Source: Chloroflexota bacterium
GTDB taxonomy: Bacteria > Chloroflexota > Anaerolineae > Anaerolineales > DRMV01
Direction: 5' to 3'
DNA: 21,154 bases
NCBI GenBank assembly: GCA_013153135.1
Contig: JAADFA010000119.1
Location: 1-21,154, forward strand
Part shown: one piece after another, positions 14,584 through 21,154 of the stretch
How the letters are laid out: every line of letters starts with the position of its first letter
Numbering within the stretch: the first letter of the stretch is position 1
The notes under the pieces: model-generated
What the model saw: the letters and a program-made list of their open reading frames with translations, nothing else
Told to the model about the DNA's origin: nothing
Databases searched by the model: none
Translations under genes and position numbers: made by a program

Positions 14584-15411
14584 TTAACGACCCCACGTTA
14601 GAATAAACAAGATGGTGAACAGGATCGTAACCGCGGTTTGACGCAGGCCGATATGGATGGCGCTCCAGCGAATCGCGGGCCGCAAGGTGCCCCAGATATT
14701 CTCAATCCACTGAGGCACGTAAGCCAACCATAGCCATGGTGAGAGGTAGCCCAGGGCTCCCATCAGGGCTACGAAGAGCAAGTTGAACGTCGCGTACGCC
14801 ATGGCTCGAGCGCCCGCGCGTAGCCGTTTCGACAGCGGGGGCAGGGTGCGCCAGGTGCGTTGTTCGAGCCGTAGAAAAGCGAACACCACCGAGGCTGCTT
14901 CTTGCAACCAGATAAGGAGCCATAGCCACCAATAGTAAGGCTCATATTTGCCGTGCGAAATCCAGACGAGCGCGGGCGCGGTCAAGGAGAGCACGCCCAC
15001 GCCGATCACCTCCGCACCCAACTGACGTCGCTCCTGACGTCGGTACACCAAATACATGTGCCACGCGAAGACCAGTAGCCCCGGCACGGCCAAATGCAAC
15101 ACAAAGCCATAGCCCATGCGCACTAGCGCGACAAGGCCGAGCACCACCACAAGACCGTACAGGGCGAAGTAACGCAACGCCGGGGCCAAATCCGCGCGCG
15201 AGCGTCGGCCCGCCCAAATCTTCACCAAGACCGAGGCCGGTTCACGGATGAGAAACGCCGCGACCGCTGTCAAAATCAACACGCTGGTCCCTGGCGTCCA
15301 CCGAGGGGCCAAGGCTAAGCCGATAATCAGCGGGCTTAGAAATAAAATCCATGCCCCGTGCTCGCGCGGCAGGGCGATGTGACGCGGGAACCCTCGAGAT
15401 ATCGCTGTCAC
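14584..15411 (-). CDS. YwiC-like family membrane protein
   Basis: A 275-residue integral membrane protein with about eight transmembrane helices. PREHGAW (15-21) just before the first helix and the loop IREPASVLVK are typical of the YwiC-like family. The second half contains conserved polar helix ends (WLQEAASVVFAFLRL). The family has no established function. A GTG start at 15411 is chosen because GGAGGAG lies 5 nt upstream. The in-frame TTG at 15456 has no ribosome-binding site and would add 15 residues unlike the family. It diverges from the serine hydrolase across a 157-bp gap and ends at a strong hairpin. Confidence 0.82.
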   Translation of the reverse strand: MTAISRGFPRHIALPREHGAWILFLSPLIIGLALAPRWTPGTSVLILTAVAAFLIREPASVLVKIWAGRRSRADLAPALRYFALYGLVVVLGLVALVRMGYGFVLHLAVPGLLVFAWHMYLVYRRQERRQLGAEVIGVGVLSLTAPALVWISHGKYEPYYWWLWLLIWLQEAASVVFAFLRLEQRTWRTLPPLSKRLRAGARAMAYATFNLLFVALMGALGYLSPWLWLAYVPQWIENIWGTLRPAIRWSAIHIGLRQTAVTILFTILFILTWGR

Positions 15412-15541
15412 CCGGTCTCCTCCACACACCTTTCCGGGTTCAACCGGTGCGGTCAAACCTGCCAGACTCTAGGATAGCCAGAACGCTTTAAAAAGTTGGG
15501 AAAAAAAGATGAGAAAACACGAAAGAAGAGGCGTGTCCTTA

Positions 15542-15550
15542 TGCTATACT
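15542..15550 (+). promoter_or_regulatory. Extended -10 promoter of the hydrolase-anmK operon
   Basis: The sequence TGCTATACT matches the extended -10 consensus (TGn plus TATACT). The predicted start is near 15557, giving a leader of about 12 nt that includes AGGAGG before the ATG at 15569. An A-rich tract at 15490-15520 upstream could act as an UP element. No -35 consensus is evident. Confidence 0.55.
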
Positions 15551-15568
15551 CCCGGCCAGGAGGTGCCC

Positions 15569-16732
15569 ATGGAGGATTGGCCACGCGCGCTGGACCCCAT
15601 TTTGGAGGCTGGCCTCGACCGGGTGTACACGGCCGCGGTGGTCGAGGTGCGTCATCGTGGTTGGCCGGTCTACCAACGGGCGGTCGGCCATCCTGATCCC
15701 GAGGCCGCGCCCGAGCGCCCGGCCACCCTGGCCACGTTGTTTGATTTGGCCTCTATCACCAAACCCTTTGTCGCGACCGCGTTTCTGCGGCTGTTGGCTG
15801 AAATGCCTGATCTTACCCTGACCACGCCTGTGGCCGAAGTGCTCCCCGAGTTCTGGGGTCCGCGCCCGGTTCGGGGATTCGCGGCGTTGGCCAGACCGTC
15901 CGCCTTAGAGCGCAGCCTTTGGGAAGGTATTGCCCGGGCTGAGGAGGTCACGTTCGCTCAGGTGCTCAGCCATGCCGCAGGCCTCGCGGCCTGGTTGCCG
16001 TTATATACATGGTTGCGCGAGGAAGTGCGGCCGCGCGTCCTTCGCGCTGCTTTTGCGTATAAACCTGGTCGATATGTGCTCTATTCTGATATTGGCTTTA
16101 TCATCCTGGGTTGGGTTGTTGAAGCCTTGACCGCACAGTCCTTAGATCGGGCCCTGCAAGCTTTGGTGCTCACGCCCTTGGGTTTGACCGCTACGGGATA
16201 TCGTCGGCGTGGGCACGCAGCGCCCATCGCCGCAGGTGAAGTGGCCGCGACGGAATACTGTCCGTGGCGCGGGCGTCGCATTCGAGGCGAGGTGCACGAT
16301 GAGAAGGCATGGTATTTGGAGGGCGTCGCGGGGCACGCGGGCGTATTCAGCACCGCGAGGGACGTGGCCGCGTTCGGTCAGGCGTGGCTCGACGCGCTCC
16401 GAGGACAAGGCCCCCTCGCGGCGCTCCTCGGGGCAGATCTCCCATGGCAGGCTGTGCAGCTCCAGGCCCAAGCTGGCCTTGTGCGCCGCGGTCTGGGATG
16501 GGCCTTGTGGTCGCCGGCCCCGCGCAGTGTGAGCAATCCCTTAGGCCCGCGCGCCTTTGGGCATACGGGGTTCACGGGCACTTCGTTGTTTGTGGATCCC
16601 GATTGCGATATCGTTATCGCGGCGTTGACCAATCGGGTCTATTTTGGCCGGGAGCGAACGGCCACCGCGATCACGGACTGGCGTCTAGCCCTGCATCGGG
16701 AGGCGAAGCGGCTATGCTCATCGCTGGGGTAA
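15569..16732 (+). CDS. Serine hydrolase, beta-lactamase family
   Basis: A 387-residue penicillin-binding-protein-like serine hydrolase (beta-lactamase family, Pfam PF00144). Catalytic motifs are Ser62-Ile-Thr-Lys65 (SxxK), Tyr172-Ser-Asp174 (the YxN position) and His332-Thr-Gly334 (the KTG position). There is no signal peptide, so it is probably cytoplasmic. The next gene, anmK, overlaps by 19 bp. This recalls the Bacillus peptidoglycan-recycling cluster, where the related AmiE/YbbE amidase acts on muropeptides, so a muropeptide amidase role is a reasonable inference. The ATG at 15569 has AGGAGGTG 4 nt upstream; the longer in-frame reading from 15509 is not preferred. Confidence 0.87.
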   Translation: MEDWPRALDPILEAGLDRVYTAAVVEVRHRGWPVYQRAVGHPDPEAAPERPATLATLFDLASITKPFVATAFLRLLAEMPDLTLTTPVAEVLPEFWGPRPVRGFAALARPSALERSLWEGIARAEEVTFAQVLSHAAGLAAWLPLYTWLREEVRPRVLRAAFAYKPGRYVLYSDIGFIILGWVVEALTAQSLDRALQALVLTPLGLTATGYRRRGHAAPIAAGEVAATEYCPWRGRRIRGEVHDEKAWYLEGVAGHAGVFSTARDVAAFGQAWLDALRGQGPLAALLGADLPWQAVQLQAQAGLVRRGLGWALWSPAPRSVSNPLGPRAFGHTGFTGTSLFVDPDCDIVIAALTNRVYFGRERTATAITDWRLALHREAKRLCSSLG

Positions 16733-17850
16733 TGTCAGGCACATCGGCGGATGGGGTTGACGTGGCCCTGGTGGATGTGCGCGGCGCGCCTCCGCGGCTG
16801 CAATGGCGTGTGGTCCACGTCGCGACCTATCCCTATCCGCCCGACGTGCGTGCGGCCATCCTGGCGGCCATGCAGCCTGGCACGGGCACGGTGGATCGGT
16901 TATGCGTGCTCAACGCGCGCCTGGGCGAGATCTTCGCCCAAGCTGTGCTCCAGGCCATCGACGAAGCCGGGTTGCACCCGCGGGATGTCGCGCTCATTGG
17001 CTCCCATGGCCAAACGGTGTGGCACGCACCCGAGGCGGACCCGCCCGCGACCTTGCAGCTGGGCGAAGCCGCGGTTATCGCGGAGCGCACGGGCATCCCC
17101 GTAGTAAGCAACTTCCGCGCGCGAGATATGGCCGCGGGGGGGCAGGGCGCGCCCCTGGTCGCGTACGTCGACGTGCTCCTCTTGACCCATCAGACACGCG
17201 TCCGGGCCGCGCAAAACATCGGGGGCATCGCGAACGTTACCTTTTTGCCCCCCGAGGGGCAGGACGTGATGGAGCCCTTCGCGTTCGATACCGGCCCGGG
17301 CAATGTGCTGATCGACCTCGCGGTCGCGCGCGTGACTGCAGGCCAGCAGACCTATGACCGGGATGGTCAGCTCGCAGCTCGCGGCCGGGTGGATGACGAC
17401 TTGCTCGCGTGGTTGCTTGAGCATCCGTATTATCAAAAGCCGCCGCCCAAGTCCACGGGCCGAGAGGTCTTCGGCCCTGCGTATTTGGACGAGATTTGGC
17501 GTGAGGCCCAAGCGCGCGGGCTGCGCGAGGAAGACGTGATCGCGACCTTAACCGCGTTGACCGCGCACAGCATCGCGCGCGCGTATCGCGCGTTTCTGCC
17601 CCGTTACCCCGATGAAGTTATCGTAAGCGGTGGGGGCGCCCATAATCCCGTTCTGATGGCCCATCTGATTCGGCTTCTCGCGCCCGCGCGGGTGCGCACG
17701 TCCGACGCGTTGGGCCTGCCCATTGATGCCAAAGAGGCCATTGCGTTTGCGATTTTAGCCCACGAGACGTGGCACGGTCGCCCCGGGAACCTGCCCGCGG
17801 CCACGGGCGCGCGGCGAGCCGTGGTGCTGGGCGATATTACCCTCGCGTAA
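16714..17850 (+). CDS. anmK: Anhydro-N-acetylmuramic acid kinase AnmK
   Basis: A 378-residue AnmK, of normal family length. It phosphorylates and opens 1,6-anhydro-N-acetylmuramic acid to MurNAc-6-phosphate during cell-wall recycling. Visible motifs are MSGTSADGVD (ATP binding, 7-16), GSHGQTVWH, NIGGIANVT, FDTGPGNVLID, STGREVFG and VSGGGAHNP. The ATG at 16714 is the family start and lies 19 bp inside the end of the serine hydrolase gene, with GGAGG 10 nt upstream. No murQ or nagZ is visible nearby. The ACT-domain gene follows after 2 bp. Confidence 0.94.
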   Translation: MLIAGVMSGTSADGVDVALVDVRGAPPRLQWRVVHVATYPYPPDVRAAILAAMQPGTGTVDRLCVLNARLGEIFAQAVLQAIDEAGLHPRDVALIGSHGQTVWHAPEADPPATLQLGEAAVIAERTGIPVVSNFRARDMAAGGQGAPLVAYVDVLLLTHQTRVRAAQNIGGIANVTFLPPEGQDVMEPFAFDTGPGNVLIDLAVARVTAGQQTYDRDGQLAARGRVDDDLLAWLLEHPYYQKPPPKSTGREVFGPAYLDEIWREAQARGLREEDVIATLTALTAHSIARAYRAFLPRYPDEVIVSGGGAHNPVLMAHLIRLLAPARVRTSDALGLPIDAKEAIAFAILAHETWHGRPGNLPAATGARRAVVLGDITLA

Positions 17851-17852
17851 CC

Positions 17853-18260
17853 ATGCCGTGGACGCTGGACCTTCTTCCTGAACGCTTCGCGTTGATCCGT
17901 CGCCCGGCGGGGGCGACCATTCCCTCGTGGGTGTGGCGGGGTCCGTTGCAAGCTGTGGTACGTACACCCATCGAGACGTCCATCCTTACCCTCGAGGCGG
18001 CTGTACCCGAGGACGTGCCCGCGAGCCGCGGCTGGCGCGCGTTGCGGGTGCGTGGCCCCTTGCCTCTAGATTTGATCGGCGTGCTCGCAGAGCTGACCGC
18101 ACTCCTGGCCCAGGCCGGGGTGAGCGTATTCGCGGTATCGACCTACGACACGGACTATCTTTTGGTTCAAGCGCACGCACTCCCGCACGCCGTGGCCGCT
18201 TTACACGCCGCAGGGCATGTGGTTCACATATTGCCGCCGTTGTCCGAGCCCGGCCCGTAA
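17853..18260 (+). CDS. ACT domain-containing protein (ACT_7/CASTOR-like)
   Basis: A 135-residue protein with two ACT-like halves. The first has FALIRRPAGATIPSWVW and TSILTLEAAVP. The second has GWRALRVRGPLPLDLIGVLA and AQAGVSVFAVSTYDTDYLLV. The last segment is highly characteristic of the ACT_7 (PF13840) family, which is related to CASTOR arginine sensors and aspartokinase ACT domains. Members are presumed amino-acid-binding regulators. The ATG at 17853 begins 2 bp after anmK without a clear ribosome-binding site, so it is probably coupled. Its last 37 bp overlap the convergent MobA-like gene. Confidence 0.85.
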   Translation: MPWTLDLLPERFALIRRPAGATIPSWVWRGPLQAVVRTPIETSILTLEAAVPEDVPASRGWRALRVRGPLPLDLIGVLAELTALLAQAGVSVFAVSTYDTDYLLVQAHALPHAVAALHAAGHVVHILPPLSEPGP

Positions 18261-18886
18261 CGCGCGAGCAGGCGTTGGTAATCTTCGGGCGTGTCCATGT
18301 CGTGCAGGATGGCATCGTTTGGGCTGGGGACGGTGTATCGGGGGATGGCGTAATGCTGAATGAACGCGCGTAGCGTGCGCTCGGGAGGCCAGGCGAGTAG
18401 GGCAGGCCACCAGCGTCGGGGCAGCAACCAGGGATGTCCGCGGCGGCCATGATAGCTGGGCTGCCAAATGGCCTCGGCCGCGCGGGGCCAGGCCGCACGC
18501 ACCGCCTGCCCCAAGCTCGGGGGCAAATGCGGTTGATCGCCCAGGAAGATCAGCGCGGCTTCGGCCCAGGGGGGCGCATGACGCAATCCAATCTGCAGGG
18601 AACGGGTCATGGACCCATCCGCGTACTCCGGATTCCACGCGAAATGCACGGCATACGCCGCAAGCGCATCCCGTACGGCTTGGGCCCATCCCCCGGTGAC
18701 TACCACCACAGGCTCACACGCGGCCGCTTGCGCGAGCTGCACCACGCGCGCGATGACCGTTTCCCTCCCCCAAGGCAGCGCCAGCTTGGCCCGGCCCATA
18801 CGTCGCGCTTGGCCCGCGGCTAAAATGATACCTACCACGGGCGACGCGCGTCGTCCATGCTCCCAAAGCAGGAGGTTGTGCCTCAT
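18224..18886 (-). CDS. MobA/MocA-like nucleotidyltransferase
   Basis: A 220-residue NTP-transferase of the MobA-like family, closest in pattern to MocA and xanthine-dehydrogenase accessory proteins that attach CMP or GMP to molybdopterin. Motifs are GIILAAGQARRMGRAKLALP (nucleotide-binding loop), FLGDQPHLPP (metal-binding Asp), GRRGHPWLLP and HDMDTPEDY near the C-terminus. A role in maturing a molybdenum hydroxylase fits the FAD-subunit gene at 19782-20675. The ATG at 18886 has AAGGGAG 6 nt upstream, lying inside the divergent DMT gene. A GTG at 18838 would be a shorter alternative but lacks a site. The 3' end overlaps the ACT gene by 37 bp. Confidence 0.87.
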   Translation of the reverse strand: MRHNLLLWEHGRRASPVVGIILAAGQARRMGRAKLALPWGRETVIARVVQLAQAAACEPVVVVTGGWAQAVRDALAAYAVHFAWNPEYADGSMTRSLQIGLRHAPPWAEAALIFLGDQPHLPPSLGQAVRAAWPRAAEAIWQPSYHGRRGHPWLLPRRWWPALLAWPPERTLRAFIQHYAIPRYTVPSPNDAILHDMDTPEDYQRLLARYGPGSDNGGNM

Positions 18887-19766
18887 GAGCAGCTCCCTTT
18901 CGTGGCGAGCCTTAGGGGCCGGTTTGGCGGCTGCGTCCATTTGGGGCGGTATGTATGTGGTGAGCAAAGCCGTGATGAATACCGTACCCCCGCTCACGCT
19001 GTTAGCTAGCCGCCTTATCTTGGCCATAGGCTTGCTTGCATGGTGGCTCCCCTCACGGCCGCGACCCGCGTGGTCCCTATGGCCGCGCGTGCTGGCTGTG
19101 GGTGCGGTGGGCTATGGCCTCTCCCTTAGCCTGCAGTTTGTAGGCACGCATCTTTCGACCGCGGCCAACGGCGCGCTGGTTACCACCGCAACGCCGGCCT
19201 TTGTGTACGTGTTCGCTCGCATCTTATTCCGTGAGCCCATTCCCCGCCAGCGTTGGCTCGCGTTGGCCCTGGCTACTGTGGGCGTGCTGGTGGTGATGGA
19301 CCCCCGTCAGGGGGACTGGGGATCCGAGCGCTTTGTAGGCAACGTGTTGCTCGCGGCCGCGGCCCTGACGTGGGCGTTGTATTCGGTCCTTATCGGTCGG
19401 TTGGCCGGCCGCGCGGACCTGTTTTGGGTAAGTGTGCTGGCCTTTCTGGGCGGCTTGTTTCTCGTGTTGCCCCTGGCTACTTTGGAACTATATCGCCAGG
19501 GAGGTTTATCCGGCCCCTTGACGCCCGGCGTGATCGCGGGGGTGCTTTTCGTCGGCTGGGTTTCCACCGCGCTGGCCATGGTGTTGTGGAATTACGCGTT
19601 TGCCCGTCTGCCCGCGGGCATCGCGGGGCTGACCTTTTTCGCCCAGCCCGTGGTGGGTACCCTGTTGAGCACATGGTTTTTACACGAGCCCTTGCCTGTG
19701 ACGTTTTGGCTCGGCGCGGTGTTCATCGCGGCCGGTTTGATGTTGGCTGTGCGCGCGGGGCCTTAG
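18885..19766 (+). CDS. DMT superfamily (EamA) transporter, second copy type
   Basis: A 293-residue transporter with two EamA repeats and about ten helices. Visible elements are AASIWGGMYVVSKAVMNTVP, HLSTAANGALVTTATPAFVY, LFREPIPRQRWLALALATVG and, in the second repeat, LPAGIAGLTFFAQPVVGTLL with LHEPLP. It is diverged from the DMT gene at 8158-9114. The ATG at 18885 has AGGAGG 9 nt upstream, which lies in codons of the MobA-like gene. The ATG shares two bases with the opposing start codon. It sits between two minus-strand molybdenum-enzyme genes, so a substrate link is possible but unsupported. Confidence 0.87.
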   Translation: MSSSLSWRALGAGLAAASIWGGMYVVSKAVMNTVPPLTLLASRLILAIGLLAWWLPSRPRPAWSLWPRVLAVGAVGYGLSLSLQFVGTHLSTAANGALVTTATPAFVYVFARILFREPIPRQRWLALALATVGVLVVMDPRQGDWGSERFVGNVLLAAAALTWALYSVLIGRLAGRADLFWVSVLAFLGGLFLVLPLATLELYRQGGLSGPLTPGVIAGVLFVGWVSTALAMVLWNYAFARLPAGIAGLTFFAQPVVGTLLSTWFLHEPLPVTFWLGAVFIAAGLMLAVRAGP

Positions 19767-19781
19767 CCCGGCGGGATGGCT

Positions 19782-20675
19782 TTAGACCGCGGCAGCTTGA
19801 GGCTCCGCACAGCGAGCGAACGCGCGGCGCAGCACCCTTTCCATGAGCACGTAGGCTAGATGTTGGCGATAGGCTTTGGTCGCGCGCAACCGGCTTGTTC
19901 GGAAGTGAGCTTCCTGCAGCAGCTGGTCGTACGCGCGAGCAAGCACGTCGTCGGTCAGGGGCTGACCGCGCAGCACCGCCTCGGTCGCACGCAGGCGCCG
20001 GGGGACCGGACCGCTCGGGCCCAGAGTGAGGCGCACGTCGGCTAGGCGATCGCCTTCCCGGCGCACCCACGCAGCCGCGTTGAGCACGGGCAGCGCAATG
20101 GTTTGCGGTCGCATCACCCGCGCGAACGCACTGGCCGTATTCGCTTCGACGAGGGGAAGGTAGAAACCGACCAGGATCTCGTCTTCGGCCAAGGTGGAGC
20201 GGCCAGGCCCGGCAAACAGATCTTCAAAGGCCACGCGCCGCGTCCCTTGGGGACTGGCAACCTCGGCTATCGGGTCGAGCACGGTGAGCGCAATGGTGCC
20301 ATCGGCCGCGGGCAGCGCGTGGGCTACGTTGCCCCCAATGGTCGCGACGCGGCGCACTTGCGGCCCCGCGACGTGGCTGCTCGCTTCGGCCAACGCGGTC
20401 GCATGGCGACGGATCAACGGGGACTGCGCAATCTCGTGATGGGTTACCCCCGCACCGATGAAGAGCCGATCTCCTCGCACCTCCAGCGCGCGCAGCTCGG
20501 GTACTTGACTCACATCGATCAGGGTATGTACGGGCTCATGGCGGCCTTGCTCCAAGTCAAGGAGCAGGTCGGTCCCGCCCGCAATGAGCGCGAGGGGCCG
20601 CGGGGCTTCACGCAAGAGGCGTAAGGCTTCGTCCAAACTATGAGGGATGAGGTAGTGTTGCCAAGATGGGCCCAT
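19782..20675 (-). CDS. FAD-binding subunit of a molybdenum hydroxylase (CoxM/XdhB-like)
   Basis: A 297-residue medium subunit of a xanthine dehydrogenase/CO dehydrogenase-type enzyme, which passes electrons from the molybdenum and iron-sulfur subunits to FAD. FAD-binding signatures are AGGTDLLLD (32-40) and TIGGNVAHALPAADG (112-126). The C-terminal CO-dehydrogenase flavoprotein domain follows (ALPVLNAAAWVRR, RLTLGPSGPVPRRL). The ATG at 20675 has AGGAG 8 nt upstream. Neither the large molybdopterin-binding subunit nor the 2Fe-2S subunit is beside it: upstream are 479 non-coding bases and downstream is a plus-strand transporter. The partners must lie elsewhere, or the gene is a remnant of a broken operon, although the reading frame is intact. 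Confidence 0.9.
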   Translation of the reverse strand: MGPSWQHYLIPHSLDEALRLLREAPRPLALIAGGTDLLLDLEQGRHEPVHTLIDVSQVPELRALEVRGDRLFIGAGVTHHEIAQSPLIRRHATALAEASSHVAGPQVRRVATIGGNVAHALPAADGTIALTVLDPIAEVASPQGTRRVAFEDLFAGPGRSTLAEDEILVGFYLPLVEANTASAFARVMRPQTIALPVLNAAAWVRREGDRLADVRLTLGPSGPVPRRLRATEAVLRGQPLTDDVLARAYDQLLQEAHFRTSRLRATKAYRQHLAYVLMERVLRRAFARCAEPQAAAV

Positions 20676-20824
20676 GCGTCGTTCTCCTGGATGGTTTCCT
20701 TTTCAAGGGCTTGTTTCAAATCTTACCATATCCTCGCAGCGGGGATGGGACACCCGTGGCCATGGGTTCACGCAGATGTTTGTAGAAATGTCAAGCGGCG
20801 AGGAGGAGGCGTAAGGAGGCTGTC

Positions 20825-20882
20825 GTGGAAGCCCGCGTGTCGTGGTCGCGCTCGCGTGCTGCTTCGTCGCGGTGGAAGCCCG
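20825..20882 (+). repeat. Short direct repeat pair GTGGAAGCCCG
   Basis: GTGGAAGCCCG occurs at 20825-20835 and again at 20872-20882, 47 bp apart. An inverted, one-mismatch form, GGGCTTCTAC, is at 20984-20993. The second direct copy and the inverted copy therefore bound a 122-bp unit containing the palindromic module. GCGCTCGCGTGC between the direct copies also occurs in reverse complement near 121-133 in the left-end region. Confidence 0.5.
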
Positions 20883-20945
20883 TAGCTAGTTGGTATAAAA
20901 TTGCGCGCGGATTACCCAGCCCAACGCGCGGGAACGCTCAGCCGA

Positions 20946-20986
20946 CGGCGAGCATAGCGGGCGGGTTTCGCCGCCCGCGGCATGGG
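20946..20986 (+). repeat. Palindromic repeat module, right copy
   Basis: This 41-bp stretch is inverted relative to 142-182 with 38 of 41 identical bases. The internal hairpin GCGGGCGG/CCGCCCGC is intact, with loop GTTTCG. The same peptide string, IAGGFRRPRHG, appears when either copy is conceptually translated in the matching orientation, confirming the similarity independently. Confidence 0.6.
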
Positions 20987-21154
20987 CTTCTACGAGATTT
21001 GCCTGCACCCGCGACCATCAGCACGAACCGAAGGCGCGGTGCATCGGAGGGCGGCTGCGCGCCGCGTCAGCTCAACGGCTAACCTGAAGGCTGACGGCAG
21101 GCTCCGGGTGCGCGCTATTAGTCGAAGGGGCATCGTCCGAGGACACGTCCACCT

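Larger units (their letters stand above)
20676..21154. other. Non-coding region with repeat modules
   Basis: No convincing gene is seen here. Contents are an A/T-containing upstream stretch of the FAD-subunit gene (20690-20735), a GGAGG-rich tract (20800-20820), a pair of short direct repeats (20825-20882), the right copy of the palindromic module (20946-20986) and a 7-bp hairpin, CGTCAGC (21065-21071) with GCTGACG (21090-21096). The 85-codon open frame at 20825-21082 owes part of its translation to the palindromic repeat and has no family resemblance. Confidence 0.6.

Noticed and set aside
16082..16092. Broken catalytic motif (YSD rather than YxN) in the serine hydrolase
   Set aside because: YSD at this position is common among beta-lactamase-family hydrolases that are not beta-lactamases, and SxxK and HTG are intact.
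20700..20830. CRISPR-like fragment, because of GTTTCAAATC
   Set aside because: There is a single occurrence with no regularly spaced repeats and no cas genes in the window.
20825..21082. Possible 85-residue gene at the right end
   Set aside because: Part of its sequence is the translated palindromic repeat, and there is no family resemblance.
21060..21120. tRNA-like or structured RNA, suggested by GTCAGCTCAACGG
   Set aside because: The D-arm-like string is not followed by an anticodon arm or a GTTCRA T-loop. Only a 7-bp hairpin with an 18-nt loop is present.

Overview
This is a GC-rich bacterial chromosome segment, densely packed with short operons on both strands. It probably comes from a Chloroflexota bacterium (Anaerolineae/Thermoflexia-like), possibly a thermophile. 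That is an inference from three traits: lipoproteins with long Pro/Thr linkers carrying an NBR1-type Ig-like domain or G5/beta-propeller modules, Arg-rich and Cys-poor proteins, and very short intergenic gaps. No rRNA, tRNA, CRISPR array, insertion sequence or phage gene was recognised.

Layout. Positions 1-245 are non-coding and hold a terminator-like hairpin and a GC-rich palindromic repeat. From 3073 down to 246 (minus) lies a cell-surface operon: a small lipoprotein, a G5/beta-propeller lipoprotein and a CPBP-family membrane protease. scpB (plus, 3198-3728) is divergent from it and ends at a strong hairpin. From 5358 down to 3775 (minus) an unrecognised charged protein, a ThiS/MoaD-type sulfur carrier and a fumarylacetoacetate-hydrolase-family enzyme form an operon. 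hemW (plus) diverges from that operon across a compact double promoter and is followed by a GT87-like membrane protein. A YtxH-type protein (minus) diverges from a plus-strand operon: DMT transporter, zinc-ribbon miniprotein, SdrD/NBR1-Ig/jellyroll-like lipoprotein, small membrane protein.

A 1021-residue SF2 helicase (minus, 14477-11412) follows. It has a long insertion, a probable transmembrane helix and an unassigned C-terminal domain, and is the most unusual protein here. Next come a YwiC-like membrane protein (minus) and a plus-strand operon of a beta-lactamase-fold serine hydrolase, anmK and an ACT-domain protein, which suggests cell-wall sugar or peptide recycling. Last are a MobA/MocA-like nucleotidyltransferase (minus), a second DMT transporter (plus) whose start codon overlaps that of the MobA-like gene, and the FAD subunit of a molybdenum hydroxylase (minus). 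The final 479 bases are non-coding and contain an inverted copy of the left-end palindromic module.

Themes. Most genes have clear Shine-Dalgarno sequences, but hemW and the helicase instead have a TATAAT box placed so that transcription would start at or next to the ATG, so both are probably leaderless. Two convergent gene pairs have interlocked stop codons and one divergent pair has interlocked start codons. The molybdenum-enzyme theme (MobA-like plus FAD subunit) is incomplete, because no large or iron-sulfur subunit is visible.
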